Shown here piece after piece: positions 34,277 through 42,988 of a stretch of DNA of 64,000 nt (its first letter is position 1; each line of letters opens with the position of its first letter). The position numbers were made by a program, and so were the translations under genes. This DNA comes from Cyanobacteriota bacterium (GTDB lineage: Bacteria > Acidobacteriota > Vicinamibacteria > Vicinamibacterales > UBA2999): NCBI GenBank assembly GCA_019752015.1, contig JAIEMQ010000028.1, forward strand, positions 1 through 64,000. Reading direction: 5' to 3'. Under the pieces are notes generated by a model that searched no databases, had not been told where the DNA came from, and saw only the letters and a program-made list of their open reading frames with translations.

Positions 34277-35787
34277 CGATGTTTAGTGACGCAGTGGAAG
34301 GCGGGTGGCCGCGCGGAGTGGAAGGGCAGCGCAAAGCTGATCTCGGCAACGGCACATTCCTCAATCCGATCATGCAGGGCGATCATCCCGATCCGTCGAT
34401 CCTGAAAGACGGCGACGACTACTACATGACGTTCTCGTCGTTTGATGCCTATCCGGGATTGGTGATCTGGCACTCGCGTGACCTCGTGAACTGGCAACCG
34501 ATCGGTGCGGCGCTCTTCAAGAATGTCGGCTCGGTGTGGGCGCCCGATCTTGTCAGGCACCAGGGCCGTTACTACATTTACTTCCCGGGCATCTCACCGA
34601 ACCGATCGAATTATGTGATCTGGGCGGACAACATTCGCGGCCCATGGAGCGAGCCGATCGATCTGAAGTTGACGCGCATCGATCCGGGTCACGCCGTCGG
34701 GCCTGACGGCAGGCGTTATCTGTTCCTCAGCGCGGGCGAGCTCGTGCAGTTGGCGGACGACGGCCTGTCGACGGTCGGATCGCCGAAGAAGATTTATGAC
34801 GGGTGGAAATATCCAGCGGAGTGGGTGGTCGAGACCTTTGCGCAGGAAGGCCCGAAGATTCTGAAACGCGGCGGCTACTACTACATGGTGCTCGCCGAAG
34901 GCGGCACCGCGGGCCCGCCGACCGGGCACATGATCGTCGCGGCGCGATCGAAAACGATCGAAGGTCCATGGGAGAACTCGCCCTTCAATCCGATCCTGCG
35001 GACCGAATCGCGCGATGAGCGCTGGTGGTCGAAGGGCCACGGCACGCTGGTCGAAGACCGCTCCGGCAAATGGTGGATGGTCTATCACGCCTACGAGAAC
35101 GGCTATTACACGCTGGGCCGGCAGACGCTGCTCGAGCCGATCGAGTGGACCGCCGACGGCTGGTTCCGCGTCGCCGGCAGCGATCCGGCGCAGCCGATTG
35201 CAAAGCCGGCCGGTACGCCGGGACCGCACGGCTTTGCCTTCTCGGATGATTTCTCGACGTCGAAGATGGGTGTGCAGTGGAGCTTCTACGCGGGTGACGC
35301 CGGCGATCGGCAGCGTTACCGCTACGAGAACGGCGCGCTCGTGCTGAAAGCGAAAGGCACCAGTCCGGCCGACAGTTCACCGTTGTGGTTCGTCAACGGC
35401 GATCATTCGTACGAGCTGGAAATCGAAGTCGATGCCGATCCGGACGCGAGCGCGGGGTTGCTCGTGTTTTACAGCCGCAAGCTGTATGCGGGACTTGGTA
35501 TCTCGGCCAAGAGCATGCGCCTGCATGTCTACGGCATGGATCGGACGTCAGCGAAGCCGCCGCATCTGACGCAGCATGCGTGGCTTCGTCTTCGCAACGA
35601 TCAGCACATTGTCACGCTCGATTTCAGCGCCGACGGCAGCAAGTGGGAGCGCTACGATCGCGCGATCGAGGTGTCGGGCTACCACCACAACGTCGCCTAC
35701 GATTTCCTGAGCTTGCGTCCGGCGCTTTACGCGTCAGGGAGCGGGGAAGTGCGTTTCAGGAACTTCAAGTACCGCGCTCTGCCCTGA
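34273..35787 (+). CDS. Glycoside hydrolase family 43 enzyme (beta-xylosidase-like)
   Basis: A 504-residue protein with a five-bladed GH43 catalytic domain: NPIMQGDHPDPSILKDGDDYYMTFSS contains the catalytic-base aspartate, VWAPDLVRHQGRYYIYF the pKa-modulating aspartate, and the EGPKILKRGGYYYMV blade the likely acid glutamate. Residues about 320-500 form a concanavalin-like C-terminal domain (DDFSTSKMGVQWSFY, LEIEVDADPDASAGLLVFYS), as in two-domain xylosidases/arabinofuranosidases. No signal peptide is evident. It overlaps the phosphoesterase stop by four bases. Substrate: xylan or arabinoxylan fragments, by family. Confidence 0.88.
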   Translation: MTMFSDAVEGGWPRGVEGQRKADLGNGTFLNPIMQGDHPDPSILKDGDDYYMTFSSFDAYPGLVIWHSRDLVNWQPIGAALFKNVGSVWAPDLVRHQGRYYIYFPGISPNRSNYVIWADNIRGPWSEPIDLKLTRIDPGHAVGPDGRRYLFLSAGELVQLADDGLSTVGSPKKIYDGWKYPAEWVVETFAQEGPKILKRGGYYYMVLAEGGTAGPPTGHMIVAARSKTIEGPWENSPFNPILRTESRDERWWSKGHGTLVEDRSGKWWMVYHAYENGYYTLGRQTLLEPIEWTADGWFRVAGSDPAQPIAKPAGTPGPHGFAFSDDFSTSKMGVQWSFYAGDAGDRQRYRYENGALVLKAKGTSPADSSPLWFVNGDHSYELEIEVDADPDASAGLLVFYSRKLYAGLGISAKSMRLHVYGMDRTSAKPPHLTQHAWLRLRNDQHIVTLDFSADGSKWERYDRAIEVSGYHHNVAYDFLSLRPALYASGSGEVRFRNFKYRALP

Positions 35788-35825
35788 TCCCCGAACCCCG
35801 ATCCCTGATCCCCGATCCCCGATCA
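35784..35825. repeat. Six-copy heptamer array joining two convergent stop codons
   Basis: CTGATCC, CCGAACC, CCGATCC, CTGATCC, CCGATCC, CCGATCA occupy 35784-35825 without interruption. The TGA stop of the GH43 gene is inside the first copy and the TGA stop of the minus-strand permease is inside the last. The repeat is the whole intergenic space. Confidence 0.85.
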
Positions 35826-38234
35826 TTCCTCTCGCAACGCGACCATCGGATCGACCCGCGCCGCGCGGCGGGCGGGGATCAGCCCGGCGAGCACCGTGAC
35901 GCCGGCCAGGAATGCAGCGGCGATTGCGATCGAGACCGGATCGCTGGGAGTCATCTCGAACAGCAATGCCGCGATCAGTCTGCCTGATGCGAGCGCGCCG
36001 ATCAGACCGACGATCAGGCCGATGCCGATGATCCAGCCCGCCTGTTTCAGAATCAGCGCGGTGACCGATCCGGGCGCGGCGCCGAGCGCGACGCGCACGC
36101 CGAATTCCTGCCGGCGGCGCAACACCTGGTGCGACATCACGCCGTACAGCCCGATTGCCGACAGCAGCAGCGCCAGCGCCGCGAAGCCGCCGGCCAGCCA
36201 TGCCATCACGCGATCGCGCGCCGCGGCGTAACGGAAACCGGTCTCGATCGATCGGAACTCGACGCTCGCGCCCGGCGCAAGCGCGGACACGATGTCGAGC
36301 ACCGCGGCATGCACCTGCCGCTCTGGAATCTCGCTGCGAATGTCGAGCTCGATCCACGGCTCGTCTTCCGGCAGCATCGGCACCAATACCGTCGGCTCGA
36401 CGGCGTTGCGCAACGACGTGTGGCGTGAGTTGGCGACGATGCCGACAATCTCTACGCTGGGGTGGCCTCGGACGCTCAAGCGCAGCGTTTGCCCGATCGC
36501 GGATTGCCCACCGAAGTGCTGCGCTGCAAACGCTTCATTGACAATGGCGGACTGTCTCGGTTCTCGGCCGATCCAGTCGAAGTCACGGCCCGCCGTCACC
36601 GCAACGCCCACCGTGCGGAAATACCCGTCGCTGATGCGATTCAACGCGACGCGTTCATCGCCTGGCTGGCGAGCCCCAACCGCGAATGGCACCTGGCCGG
36701 TACCGAATCCGAACGGCGAGGACTCGACGAACCCGACATCCTGCACGCCGGGGAACGCGCGCAGCCGCTCGCGGATACGATCGGTCACCGGGACACGTTC
36801 GCGCCGCGCCACAGTGCTGCGGCTGAAGTCCGGCACCGCGACCACCACGTTCCGTCGATTGAATCCGAGAACCTGTGACGTCATCGACACGAAGCTGCGC
36901 ACCAGCAGGCTGCCGCCGACGACGAGCATGAATGCGAGCGCGACCTGGAGTGCGACAAGAGTTTGCGCGATGCCGAACCGGCTGCTGCCGCCAATCGAAC
37001 CCCGTGCTCGTTGCCGAATTGCTTCCAGCGGATCCACGCGTGTCGTCCACAGCGCCGGACCGGCCCCGAAGACGATCGCCGTGGCAATGCCGATGCCGAT
37101 CGTGAAGCCCATCACCCGGTAGTTGAGCGGCACGTCGATCCAGTTGGCGAACCCGCCGCTCTGATTGACCGCAACCGCGTTGACAATGCCGCGCGCGGTC
37201 CACGCGCCGACGACCAGCGCGGCGACCGCGCTCGCCAGTGCGATCACCAGGCTTTCCATCAGCAGCGATCGCAGCACTTGCGCGCGCGTCGCACCGAGCG
37301 AGAGCCGGACGGCGAGCTCGCCGCGCCGCGCGCTGCCGCGCGCGATCAACAGGTTGGCCACGTTCGCGCACGCGATCACCAGCACCAGCGCGACGAGCGC
37401 CATCAGCACGGTCAGCGGCTTCGAATATTCCTGTTGCGTCGTCGTGGACAGGCCCGCCGGAATCGCCGTCACCGAAACGGGCTTGACCATCCGCGGCACG
37501 TTGTCCGGAATTTGCAGTGCGGCACGGAGGCCTGGCTGCAGCGCCCGCAGCGCCGCTTCCGCCGCTGCCGGCGTCTGGCCGTCTTTCAATCGGCCGACGA
37601 CGGAGAAGCTGTTCATCAAGCGCCCGAGTGAATCGGGGTAGAGCGTGTTGTAGCCGTTGAGGGAGATCGCGACGTCGAACCGGCGTCCGACGTTCAATCC
37701 GAAGAAGCCGCGCCCGGTCACGCCGACGATCGTGAACGGCTTGCCGTCGAGACGGATCGTCGCGCCGAGAATCTCTGGACGGCCGCCGTACTCGGTTTGC
37801 CAGAATTCGTAGTCGGTCACCGCCACCAGCGGCGTTCCCAGCGCATCGTCTTCAGGTGTCAGCAGCCGTCCGATCGCGGGCGAGACGCCGAGCGTCGTGA
37901 AGAAGGTGCCGTTGACGGAGAGACCGAAGGCACTGCGTCGTTCGGGAGTGTTCGAAATGTCGGGCCGCAGCAATGTCATGGCCGCGGTGCTTTCGAAGAC
38001 CTCCGCGGCCGCGATTTGCTGAAAGACCGGGATGCCGTGGGTGAGCGAGCCTGAGTCGACAACGCGGACCAGGCGCGCGGGATCGCGGACGGGCAGCGGC
38101 TTGATGAGCAGCGAATCGATCAGCGAGAAGATCGCGGTGTTGGCGCCGATGCCGAGCGCCAGCGACAGCACCACCACGGCGGTGATGACCGGCGTTCGCG
38201 CCCAGTGCCCGATCGCATCGCGCAGTTCACGCAT
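35823..38234 (-). CDS. ADOP-family FtsX/MacB-like permease
   Basis: An 803-residue two-repeat permease: TM1 with TAVVVLSLALGIGANTAIFS, MacB core domain (SVNGTFFTTLGVSPAIGRLL, LVAVTDYEFWQTEYGG), FtsX block (VLVIACANVANLLIARGSARRGELAVRLSLGA), then the second half with SDGYFRTVGVAVTAGRDFDW, SAIVNEAFAAQHFGG and a final LIPARRAARVDPMVALREE. It is complete and close in length to the family norm. No ATPase is near; ADOP proteins are thought to work without one or to recruit one elsewhere. Role in export or envelope sensing is unproven. Its start region is a simple ATG without a strong ribosome site. Confidence 0.92.
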   Translation of the reverse strand: MRELRDAIGHWARTPVITAVVVLSLALGIGANTAIFSLIDSLLIKPLPVRDPARLVRVVDSGSLTHGIPVFQQIAAAEVFESTAAMTLLRPDISNTPERRSAFGLSVNGTFFTTLGVSPAIGRLLTPEDDALGTPLVAVTDYEFWQTEYGGRPEILGATIRLDGKPFTIVGVTGRGFFGLNVGRRFDVAISLNGYNTLYPDSLGRLMNSFSVVGRLKDGQTPAAAEAALRALQPGLRAALQIPDNVPRMVKPVSVTAIPAGLSTTTQQEYSKPLTVLMALVALVLVIACANVANLLIARGSARRGELAVRLSLGATRAQVLRSLLMESLVIALASAVAALVVGAWTARGIVNAVAVNQSGGFANWIDVPLNYRVMGFTIGIGIATAIVFGAGPALWTTRVDPLEAIRQRARGSIGGSSRFGIAQTLVALQVALAFMLVVGGSLLVRSFVSMTSQVLGFNRRNVVVAVPDFSRSTVARRERVPVTDRIRERLRAFPGVQDVGFVESSPFGFGTGQVPFAVGARQPGDERVALNRISDGYFRTVGVAVTAGRDFDWIGREPRQSAIVNEAFAAQHFGGQSAIGQTLRLSVRGHPSVEIVGIVANSRHTSLRNAVEPTVLVPMLPEDEPWIELDIRSEIPERQVHAAVLDIVSALAPGASVEFRSIETGFRYAAARDRVMAWLAGGFAALALLLSAIGLYGVMSHQVLRRRQEFGVRVALGAAPGSVTALILKQAGWIIGIGLIVGLIGALASGRLIAALLFEMTPSDPVSIAIAAAFLAGVTVLAGLIPARRAARVDPMVALREE

Positions 38235-38284
38235 AGCTCATCTCGCCGCAGCCTTGGCGAAGGCGGACACACCGGCAATCTACA

Positions 38285-40777
38285 TCATTCCTCGCGTAGC
38301 GCGGCCATCGGATCGATGCGCGCCGCGCGCCGCGCCGGCAGGTACCCCGCGATCGCCGCCGCCAGCGCCAGCGTGATGGCGGTGATGACGATCATCGTGC
38401 GATCGGTTGCCGCCAGGTTGAAGAGCAGCGAGTTGATGAACCGGCCGGTGCCGACCGATGCGGCCGCGCCGACGATCAGCCCGGCGACCGTGATGACGGC
38501 GACGTTCTTCAGCACCAGGCCGACCACTTTGCCAGGCTCGGCGCCGAGCGCCATGCGGATGCCGATTTCATTGCGCCGGCGCGTCACCGAGTACGACATC
38601 ACGCCGTAGAGCCCGAGCGCCGCCAGGAGCAGCGCCAGTGCGCCGAAGAAACCGGACAGGGTCGCGACCAGGCGCTCCTGCAAAACGTTCGCGCCGAGAT
38701 CTTCATCGAGCCGCTTCAGATCGACGGCGATGTCTTTGTGGACGCCGGCGATCGCGGCCACGATCGCCTGCTTCGAATCAAACGGCGCCCCGGTAGTGCG
38801 AATCACGACGCGCGCGCCTGACGAGATCTCACGCTCCTGCGCCAGGGCGCCGAACATGATCGGCTGCGCCTCTTCGCGCAGCCGCTGGTATTTCGTATTC
38901 GCGACGAGGCCGATGATCTCCATCTGGCGGGTGGGGAAGCGCTCGTTGAAGCCGACAATGGTGAAGGTCTTGCCGATCGGGTTTTCGCCGTTGAAGTACT
39001 TCCGGGCGAAGGCCTCGTTGACGATGATCACTTCCGGCGCGCCGCGCCGATCGGTGTCCTCGATATCGCGGCCCGCGAGGATCGGCGTGCCCATGGTCTT
39101 GAAAAAGTTCGGCGAGACGCCGTTGAACAGGACTCCGCGGCGTTCGTTTGCCGCGTAGCCGGGCACGTTGATCTCGAGGTTCCACGTCGAGCCGCTGACC
39201 GGAGTCACGAACGAGATCGCGGCGGCTTCGACGCCGGGCACCGCCGCGATGTCTTCTCGCACGCGCGTGAACAGCTGCGTGCGATGCTCCGGCGCCGCGC
39301 CGGTGGCGCGCAGATCGAGATTGCCGACAATGACTTGCGACGCTTCGAATCCCATGTCCTGCGAGGTGAGTGCCACGAGCGTCCGCACGAATAGCGTCGA
39401 TCCGAAGACCAGCACGAACGACAGCGCGACCTGTAAGGCGACGAGCGCGTGACCCGCCTGGAACCGTCCGCCGCCGCTGACCACGCCGCGCGAGTAGTCT
39501 CGCAGCGCATCGGCCGCTGTGAGCCGCGTGCCGCGGAATGCGGGCGCGACGCCGAACAGCAAGCCGGTGAGAACGCCGACCGCCGTCGTAAAGGCGAACA
39601 CCCGCCAGTCCATCGCCAGGTCGACCTCGACGATCTGCGTGCGCGTCGACAGCATCGCGACGATCGCGCGGCTGCCCCAGCGCGCGATCACCAGGCCGGC
39701 GGCCGCACCGATCGTGGAGAGCATGATGCTCTCGACGAGCAGTTGTCGCACCAGCCGCCAGCGGCCGGCGCCGAGCGACAGGCGCAGCGCCAGTTCCCGC
39801 CGCCGCGCCACCGACTGCGCGAGCAGCAAGTTGGCCATGTTCGCGCACGCGATCACGAGCACCAGCGTGACGATGCCGAGCAGCACATACAGCGGCTGGG
39901 AATAGCGATCGCGCAGCGAGGAGACTCCGGTCGCGCCGGCGATCAGCGTGATCGGTTCGGTCAGATATTGCTTCAGCTCGCTGGCCGGCCAGTCCAGCGG
40001 CAGCGTCGCTTCTCGCAGCTGCGGCAGGAACGCGCCGAGCCGCGATTCCGCTTGTTCCATCGTCTGGCCGGGCGCCAGTCTGCCAACGATCGTCAGCCAC
40101 CAGTTGCTGCGGCGATCGAGTGAGCTCTCCGCGCCGCGGATGATCGGTTCGGTGCCGAGCGGCGCCGCCACATCGAAAGCGCGGCCGATCTGCACGCCGA
40201 GAAAATCGCGCTGCGAGACGCCGATGATCGTGAACGGGTGGCCGTCGAGATTGATCGGCTTGCCGATCACGTCGGATCGCCCTCCGTACTCGCGTTGCCA
40301 GAAACCGTAGCTGAGAACGGCGACCGGACCATCCGGCCCGCCGCCGCGGCGATCGTCGTCCGTCGTGAACAGACGGCCGATGTGCGCGGTCACGCCGAGC
40401 GTGTCGAAATAGCGCCCGCTCACGAACAACCCCTGCGCGTTGCGCGTCTCGCCGCTCGCGTTGAGATTGAAGCGCGGGTTGCCATACGCCGCGACGCCGA
40501 CCAGCACTTCCTGGTGATCCCTGATGTATTCCCACTGCGGATTGGTCAACGAGGTATTCGGCCCACGAACACCCTGGAACCCGACGATCACCAGTTTCTC
40601 GGGGTCGTAAACCGGCAGCGGCTTGAGGATCAGCGCGTTGACCAGGGAGAAGATGGCGACGTTGGCGCCAATTCCGAGCGCCAACGACAGCAGCGCAACG
40701 CCGCTGACGATCGGCGTCTGCCGCATTTGACGGACGGCGAACTTGAGGTCACGGACGAGCGAAGACACGAATCCCAT
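38285..40777 (-). CDS. ADOP-family FtsX/MacB-like permease (second of a tandem pair)
   Basis: An 830-residue two-repeat permease like its neighbour, from which it differs throughout. It has SLALGIGANVAIFSLVNALILKPLPV, SGRYFDTLGVTAHIGRLF, PVAVLSYGFWQREYGG, VLVIACANMANLLLAQSVARRRELALRLSLGA, then VSPNFFKTMGTPILAGRDIEDT, IVNEAFARKYFNGENPIGKTF and LPARRAARIDPMAALREE. The ATG at 40777 has AAAGGG upstream; a GTG 18 bases earlier is possible. It precedes the other permease by 50 bases, so the two are probably one transcript. Confidence 0.92.
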   Translation of the reverse strand: MGFVSSLVRDLKFAVRQMRQTPIVSGVALLSLALGIGANVAIFSLVNALILKPLPVYDPEKLVIVGFQGVRGPNTSLTNPQWEYIRDHQEVLVGVAAYGNPRFNLNASGETRNAQGLFVSGRYFDTLGVTAHIGRLFTTDDDRRGGGPDGPVAVLSYGFWQREYGGRSDVIGKPINLDGHPFTIIGVSQRDFLGVQIGRAFDVAAPLGTEPIIRGAESSLDRRSNWWLTIVGRLAPGQTMEQAESRLGAFLPQLREATLPLDWPASELKQYLTEPITLIAGATGVSSLRDRYSQPLYVLLGIVTLVLVIACANMANLLLAQSVARRRELALRLSLGAGRWRLVRQLLVESIMLSTIGAAAGLVIARWGSRAIVAMLSTRTQIVEVDLAMDWRVFAFTTAVGVLTGLLFGVAPAFRGTRLTAADALRDYSRGVVSGGGRFQAGHALVALQVALSFVLVFGSTLFVRTLVALTSQDMGFEASQVIVGNLDLRATGAAPEHRTQLFTRVREDIAAVPGVEAAAISFVTPVSGSTWNLEINVPGYAANERRGVLFNGVSPNFFKTMGTPILAGRDIEDTDRRGAPEVIIVNEAFARKYFNGENPIGKTFTIVGFNERFPTRQMEIIGLVANTKYQRLREEAQPIMFGALAQEREISSGARVVIRTTGAPFDSKQAIVAAIAGVHKDIAVDLKRLDEDLGANVLQERLVATLSGFFGALALLLAALGLYGVMSYSVTRRRNEIGIRMALGAEPGKVVGLVLKNVAVITVAGLIVGAAASVGTGRFINSLLFNLAATDRTMIVITAITLALAAAIAGYLPARRAARIDPMAALREE

Positions 40778-40858
40778 GCGCCCTTTGACGCGCACTATTT
40801 ACTGACGGTTGGCTCCAATTGCAATCTTCACCGTCATTTACCCTCACTCACCGTCATT

Positions 40859-40982
40859 GGGTGCCAGGCACCCGATGACGGCAACCGCCGTTACCGACGT
40901 CATTCCGCCGTCATTCATTAGGTGCCTGGCACCCGGCAACGGTCGGCACCCGGCAACGGTCCGTTAACGGGTGCCAGGCACC
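40859..40982. repeat. Three GGTGCCxGGCACC palindromes and a 16-bp direct repeat
   Basis: Palindromes occur at 40859-40873 (GGGTGCCAGGCACCC), 40921-40934 and 40969-40982. GGCACCCGGCAACGGT is repeated at 40928-40943 and 40945-40960. The cluster occupies the gap between the ADOP pair and DUF3052 and looks like a dispersed palindromic repeat of the genome; GGTGCC words also occur in the decayed lipoprotein near 31610. Confidence 0.7.
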
Positions 40983-40984
40983 AA

Positions 40985-41428
40985 TTAAGATCGTCGGCGT
41001 TTGAAGGCGAGGGCGGACCAGGTGTCGTCGACGGAACAGACCTTGAAGTCGACCCAGCCGGCGGCAAGACCGGAATTTCGCACGACGTTGCCGTCGAGAT
41101 CGGTCGCGACACCGGACGCCTTCTTCGGCCACGCCAGCCACAACCGCTGCTCCGACACCGATGATGGGATCCCCAGGATGTGCGCCTGCAGCTCTGCGAT
41201 GGACCTGGCGAAACCGACAAAGAGGTCGGCGTCGGCTTCGGGGCGCGCCGTGAACGACACCGTGGCGGGCAGTGGCTTCAGGCCGGCGGCAAAACCTTTC
41301 GGCGAGGCGAGTAATGCCACCTTGAAACCCGGCTTGACGCCGAGCTTTTTCGGCAGCGGCGTGTTGTAGACCACGTGCGCCGCGGCCGGCCTGGCTGCCG
41401 GCCGCCCACGGGTGGCGCGCGTCTTCAA
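40985..41428 (-). CDS. DUF3052-like protein
   Basis: A 147-residue protein. After a basic, low-complexity start (residues 1-18) it reads YNTPLPKKLGVKPGFKVALLASPKGF, then LPATVSFTARPEADADLFVGFARSIAELQ, LWLAWPKKASGVATDLDGN and GWVDFKVCSVDDTWSALAFKRR, matching DUF3052 proteins. Activity unknown. Its ATG overlaps the OsmC stop by four bases, so it is the last gene of the minus-strand cluster. Confidence 0.7.
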   Translation of the reverse strand: MKTRATRGRPAARPAAAHVVYNTPLPKKLGVKPGFKVALLASPKGFAAGLKPLPATVSFTARPEADADLFVGFARSIAELQAHILGIPSSVSEQRLWLAWPKKASGVATDLDGNVVRNSGLAAGWVDFKVCSVDDTWSALAFKRRRS

Positions 41429-41853
41429 TTCTTCAGCGTCGCCTTGACGTTCATGGTCGGCACCGATGCCAGGGCGCGGGAAATGATGCAGCCGACCTTG
41501 GTCTTCTCGACGTGCTGCTGGAACGTGGCGTTATCGATCTTCGGCACGACCGCGTTCACGGTGAGATCGATCACGTTGATCAGGAAACCCTTGTCGTCCT
41601 TGTTGAGATGCACGTCCGCCTTGGTGTGCACGCTCGTCGCCGTGAAACCGGCGGTGGCCAGTGAGTTGGCGAGCGCCATGGAAAAGCAGCCGGCGTGCGC
41701 CGCGCCGAGCAGTTCCTCAGGGTTGGCGCCGGCGCCGTTCTCGAAACGTGTAGCGAAAGAATAGTTGCCGTCGTATCCGCCGCTACCGGTCTTGACGTGA
41801 CCGCTGCCGCCCTTGAGATCGCCCTTCCATTCCGCTTCAGCCTGACGTGCCAT
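41425..41853 (-). CDS. OsmC/Ohr-family peroxide reductase
   Basis: A 142-residue protein with QAEAEWKGDLKGGSGHVKTGSG at the front, GANPEELLGAAHAGCFSMALANSLA carrying the first redox cysteine, and EKTKVGCIISRALASVP carrying the second, the two-cysteine site of OsmC hydroperoxide reductases. The ATG at 41853 is chosen because GGAGGACAC lies directly before it and the product begins at the usual place. It likely removes organic peroxides in the cytoplasm. Confidence 0.88.
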   Translation of the reverse strand: MARQAEAEWKGDLKGGSGHVKTGSGGYDGNYSFATRFENGAGANPEELLGAAHAGCFSMALANSLATAGFTATSVHTKADVHLNKDDKGFLINVIDLTVNAVVPKIDNATFQQHVEKTKVGCIISRALASVPTMNVKATLKN

Positions 41854-41889
41854 GTGTCCTCCTCCAAGAGAGAACGACAAGGTTATCAG

Positions 41890-42246
41890 TTATTTCTTGC
41901 TGATGTCTTTGACGATGAAGAGGACTTCGCCGGGCTTGATCAAGCCGAGCTCGCGGCGCGCCTGCTCTTCGATGGCCGCGGGATCCTCGCGCAGCCGGCG
42001 CGCCATGTCGCGCAGCTCCGCGTTTTCGGTGCGCGCCCGCTCGAGCGATCGCTCCAGCGCCGAATATTCCTTGCGGGCCTGGAGCAGGGCGAGCAGCCCT
42101 TTTTCCCCGGCAATGGCGTCGATGATGATGACGGCGGTAATGAAGACGAGCGCATGACGGAGGAGACGTCGGCCGCGGCTGGCGAGGGTCGCCTTCGGCG
42201 CGATGGCTGCGGGTGCCGGTTCGAGGTTGTCGTCGCTCTCGGTCAT
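41890..42246 (-). CDS. ftsB: FtsB/DivIC-type septum initiation protein
   Basis: A 118-residue protein with a basic cytoplasmic start, one membrane helix (about 31-50), a coiled coil (about 55-85, LQARKEYSALERSLERARTENAEL) and a C-terminal LGLIKPGEVLFIV segment, the layout of FtsB/DivIC, which links early and late divisome proteins. The symbol is used for the fold only. It overlaps the RHH gene by four bases and leads to OsmC 36 bases later. Confidence 0.75.
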   Translation of the reverse strand: MTESDDNLEPAPAAIAPKATLASRGRRLLRHALVFITAVIIIDAIAGEKGLLALLQARKEYSALERSLERARTENAELRDMARRLREDPAAIEEQARRELGLIKPGEVLFIVKDISKK

Positions 42247-42404
42247 GGGCTCGGCGTACTGCGCGCGGGCCGTTCCGGTTTGCTGCCGCGCAGGTAATCC
42301 TCGAGCGCGCGAATCAGCACCGTTCGAAGATCGGCCCGTTCGTCCATGGCCCGGATCTTCGCGGCCCGCCAGAGCTCCCCCGGGAGCTCGACGGTCGTCT
42401 TCAC
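42243..42404 (-). CDS. Ribbon-helix-helix protein
   Basis: A 53-residue protein from a GTG: VKTTVELPGELWRAAKIRAM then ERADLRTVLIRALEDYL, an RHH strand and two helices, ending in a Pro/Ser tail. Upstream codons to 42485 are open but not RHH-like. It overlaps FtsB by four bases. No toxin gene is beside it, so a transcriptional regulator or an orphan antitoxin are both possible. Confidence 0.6.
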   Translation of the reverse strand: MKTTVELPGELWRAAKIRAMDERADLRTVLIRALEDYLRGSKPERPARSTPSP

Positions 42405-42527
42405 CGTGTCGCTGTCAGTCCGCTTTGCCGCCAAACCGGAATGAAGTGTAACCGTTGATACAGCAACACGGCAATACGTATGCACATATTTACACTAAGC
42501 CATTTTTACATGCAACAGTAAAAACGG

Positions 42528-42551
42528 TTTTACGGCTTTACGGTTTTACGG
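42528..42551. repeat. Octamer tandem (TTTTACGG type), three copies
   Basis: TTTTACGG, CTTTACGG, TTTTACGG run head to tail just upstream of the long palindrome. The flanking sequence 42460-42530 is AT-rich and would hold the promoter of the RHH-ftsB-osmC cluster. Confidence 0.6.
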
Positions 42552-42570
42552 GGGTTTGGCTGCCGGGAGG

Positions 42571-42642
42571 CTACATCTGGGGGCTGGCCCCAAACGTAGT
42601 CGATCTTCAAACGCTACGTTTGGGGCCAGCCCCCGGATGTAG
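42571..42642. terminator. 29-bp inverted repeat (bidirectional terminator or palindromic element)
   Basis: 42579-42599 and 42614-42634 are perfect 21-base inverted copies. After one mismatch the pairing continues for seven more bases (CTACATC 42571-42577 with GATGTAG 42636-42642). The loop is 14 bases. It lies between the end of cutA and the start of the RHH gene on the same strand, so it can end cutA transcription; the length is more typical of a palindromic repeat. Confidence 0.65.
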
Positions 42643-42659
42643 TCTGTAGTCTGTAGTCG
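42639..42659. repeat. Three-copy heptamer array at the cutA stop codon
   Basis: GTAGTCT, GTAGTCT, GTAGTCG run up to two bases before the cutA stop (TAG at 42663-42661) and overlap the right arm of the palindrome. Confidence 0.6.
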
Positions 42660-42660
42660 G

Positions 42661-42984
42661 CTACTTGGTGCTGTCGGAGAGCCAGGAAAGATAGTCGGCG
42701 CTGCCAGATGAGATCGGGATGACCACGAACTCCGGAACCTCGGCGGGGTGCAGCTTTCGCACGCGCGCCTCCAACTCGCGGAGGCGCTCCTGGGTCGTCT
42801 TGATAATCAGCTGCCGCTCGTCTTCGTGATCGACCCGGTCCTTCCAGCGATACACCGATCGCATCACGGGCAGGATGTTGACGCACGCCGCCAGCCGCGC
42901 GTCGACGAGCTCGGTCGCCATCTTCTCGGCGTCGACGTCAGCCGGAAGCGTGGTCAGCACGACCACGTAGTGATCAAACGGCAT
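42661..42984 (-). CDS. cutA: CutA divalent-cation tolerance protein
   Basis: A 107-residue protein: VVVLTTLPADVDAEKMATELVDARLAACVNILP, VYRWKDRVDHEDERQLIIKTTQERL and AEVPEFVVIPISSGSADYLSWL are the standard CutA strands, including the trimer-forming core and the conserved cysteine of ACVN. Length is normal. It follows the PLP enzyme by four bases and is probably translated from the same mRNA. CutA has been linked to copper tolerance, but its precise role is unsettled. Confidence 0.92.
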   Translation of the reverse strand: MPFDHYVVVLTTLPADVDAEKMATELVDARLAACVNILPVMRSVYRWKDRVDHEDERQLIIKTTQERLRELEARVRKLHPAEVPEFVVIPISSGSADYLSWLSDSTK

Positions 42985-42988
42985 CTTG

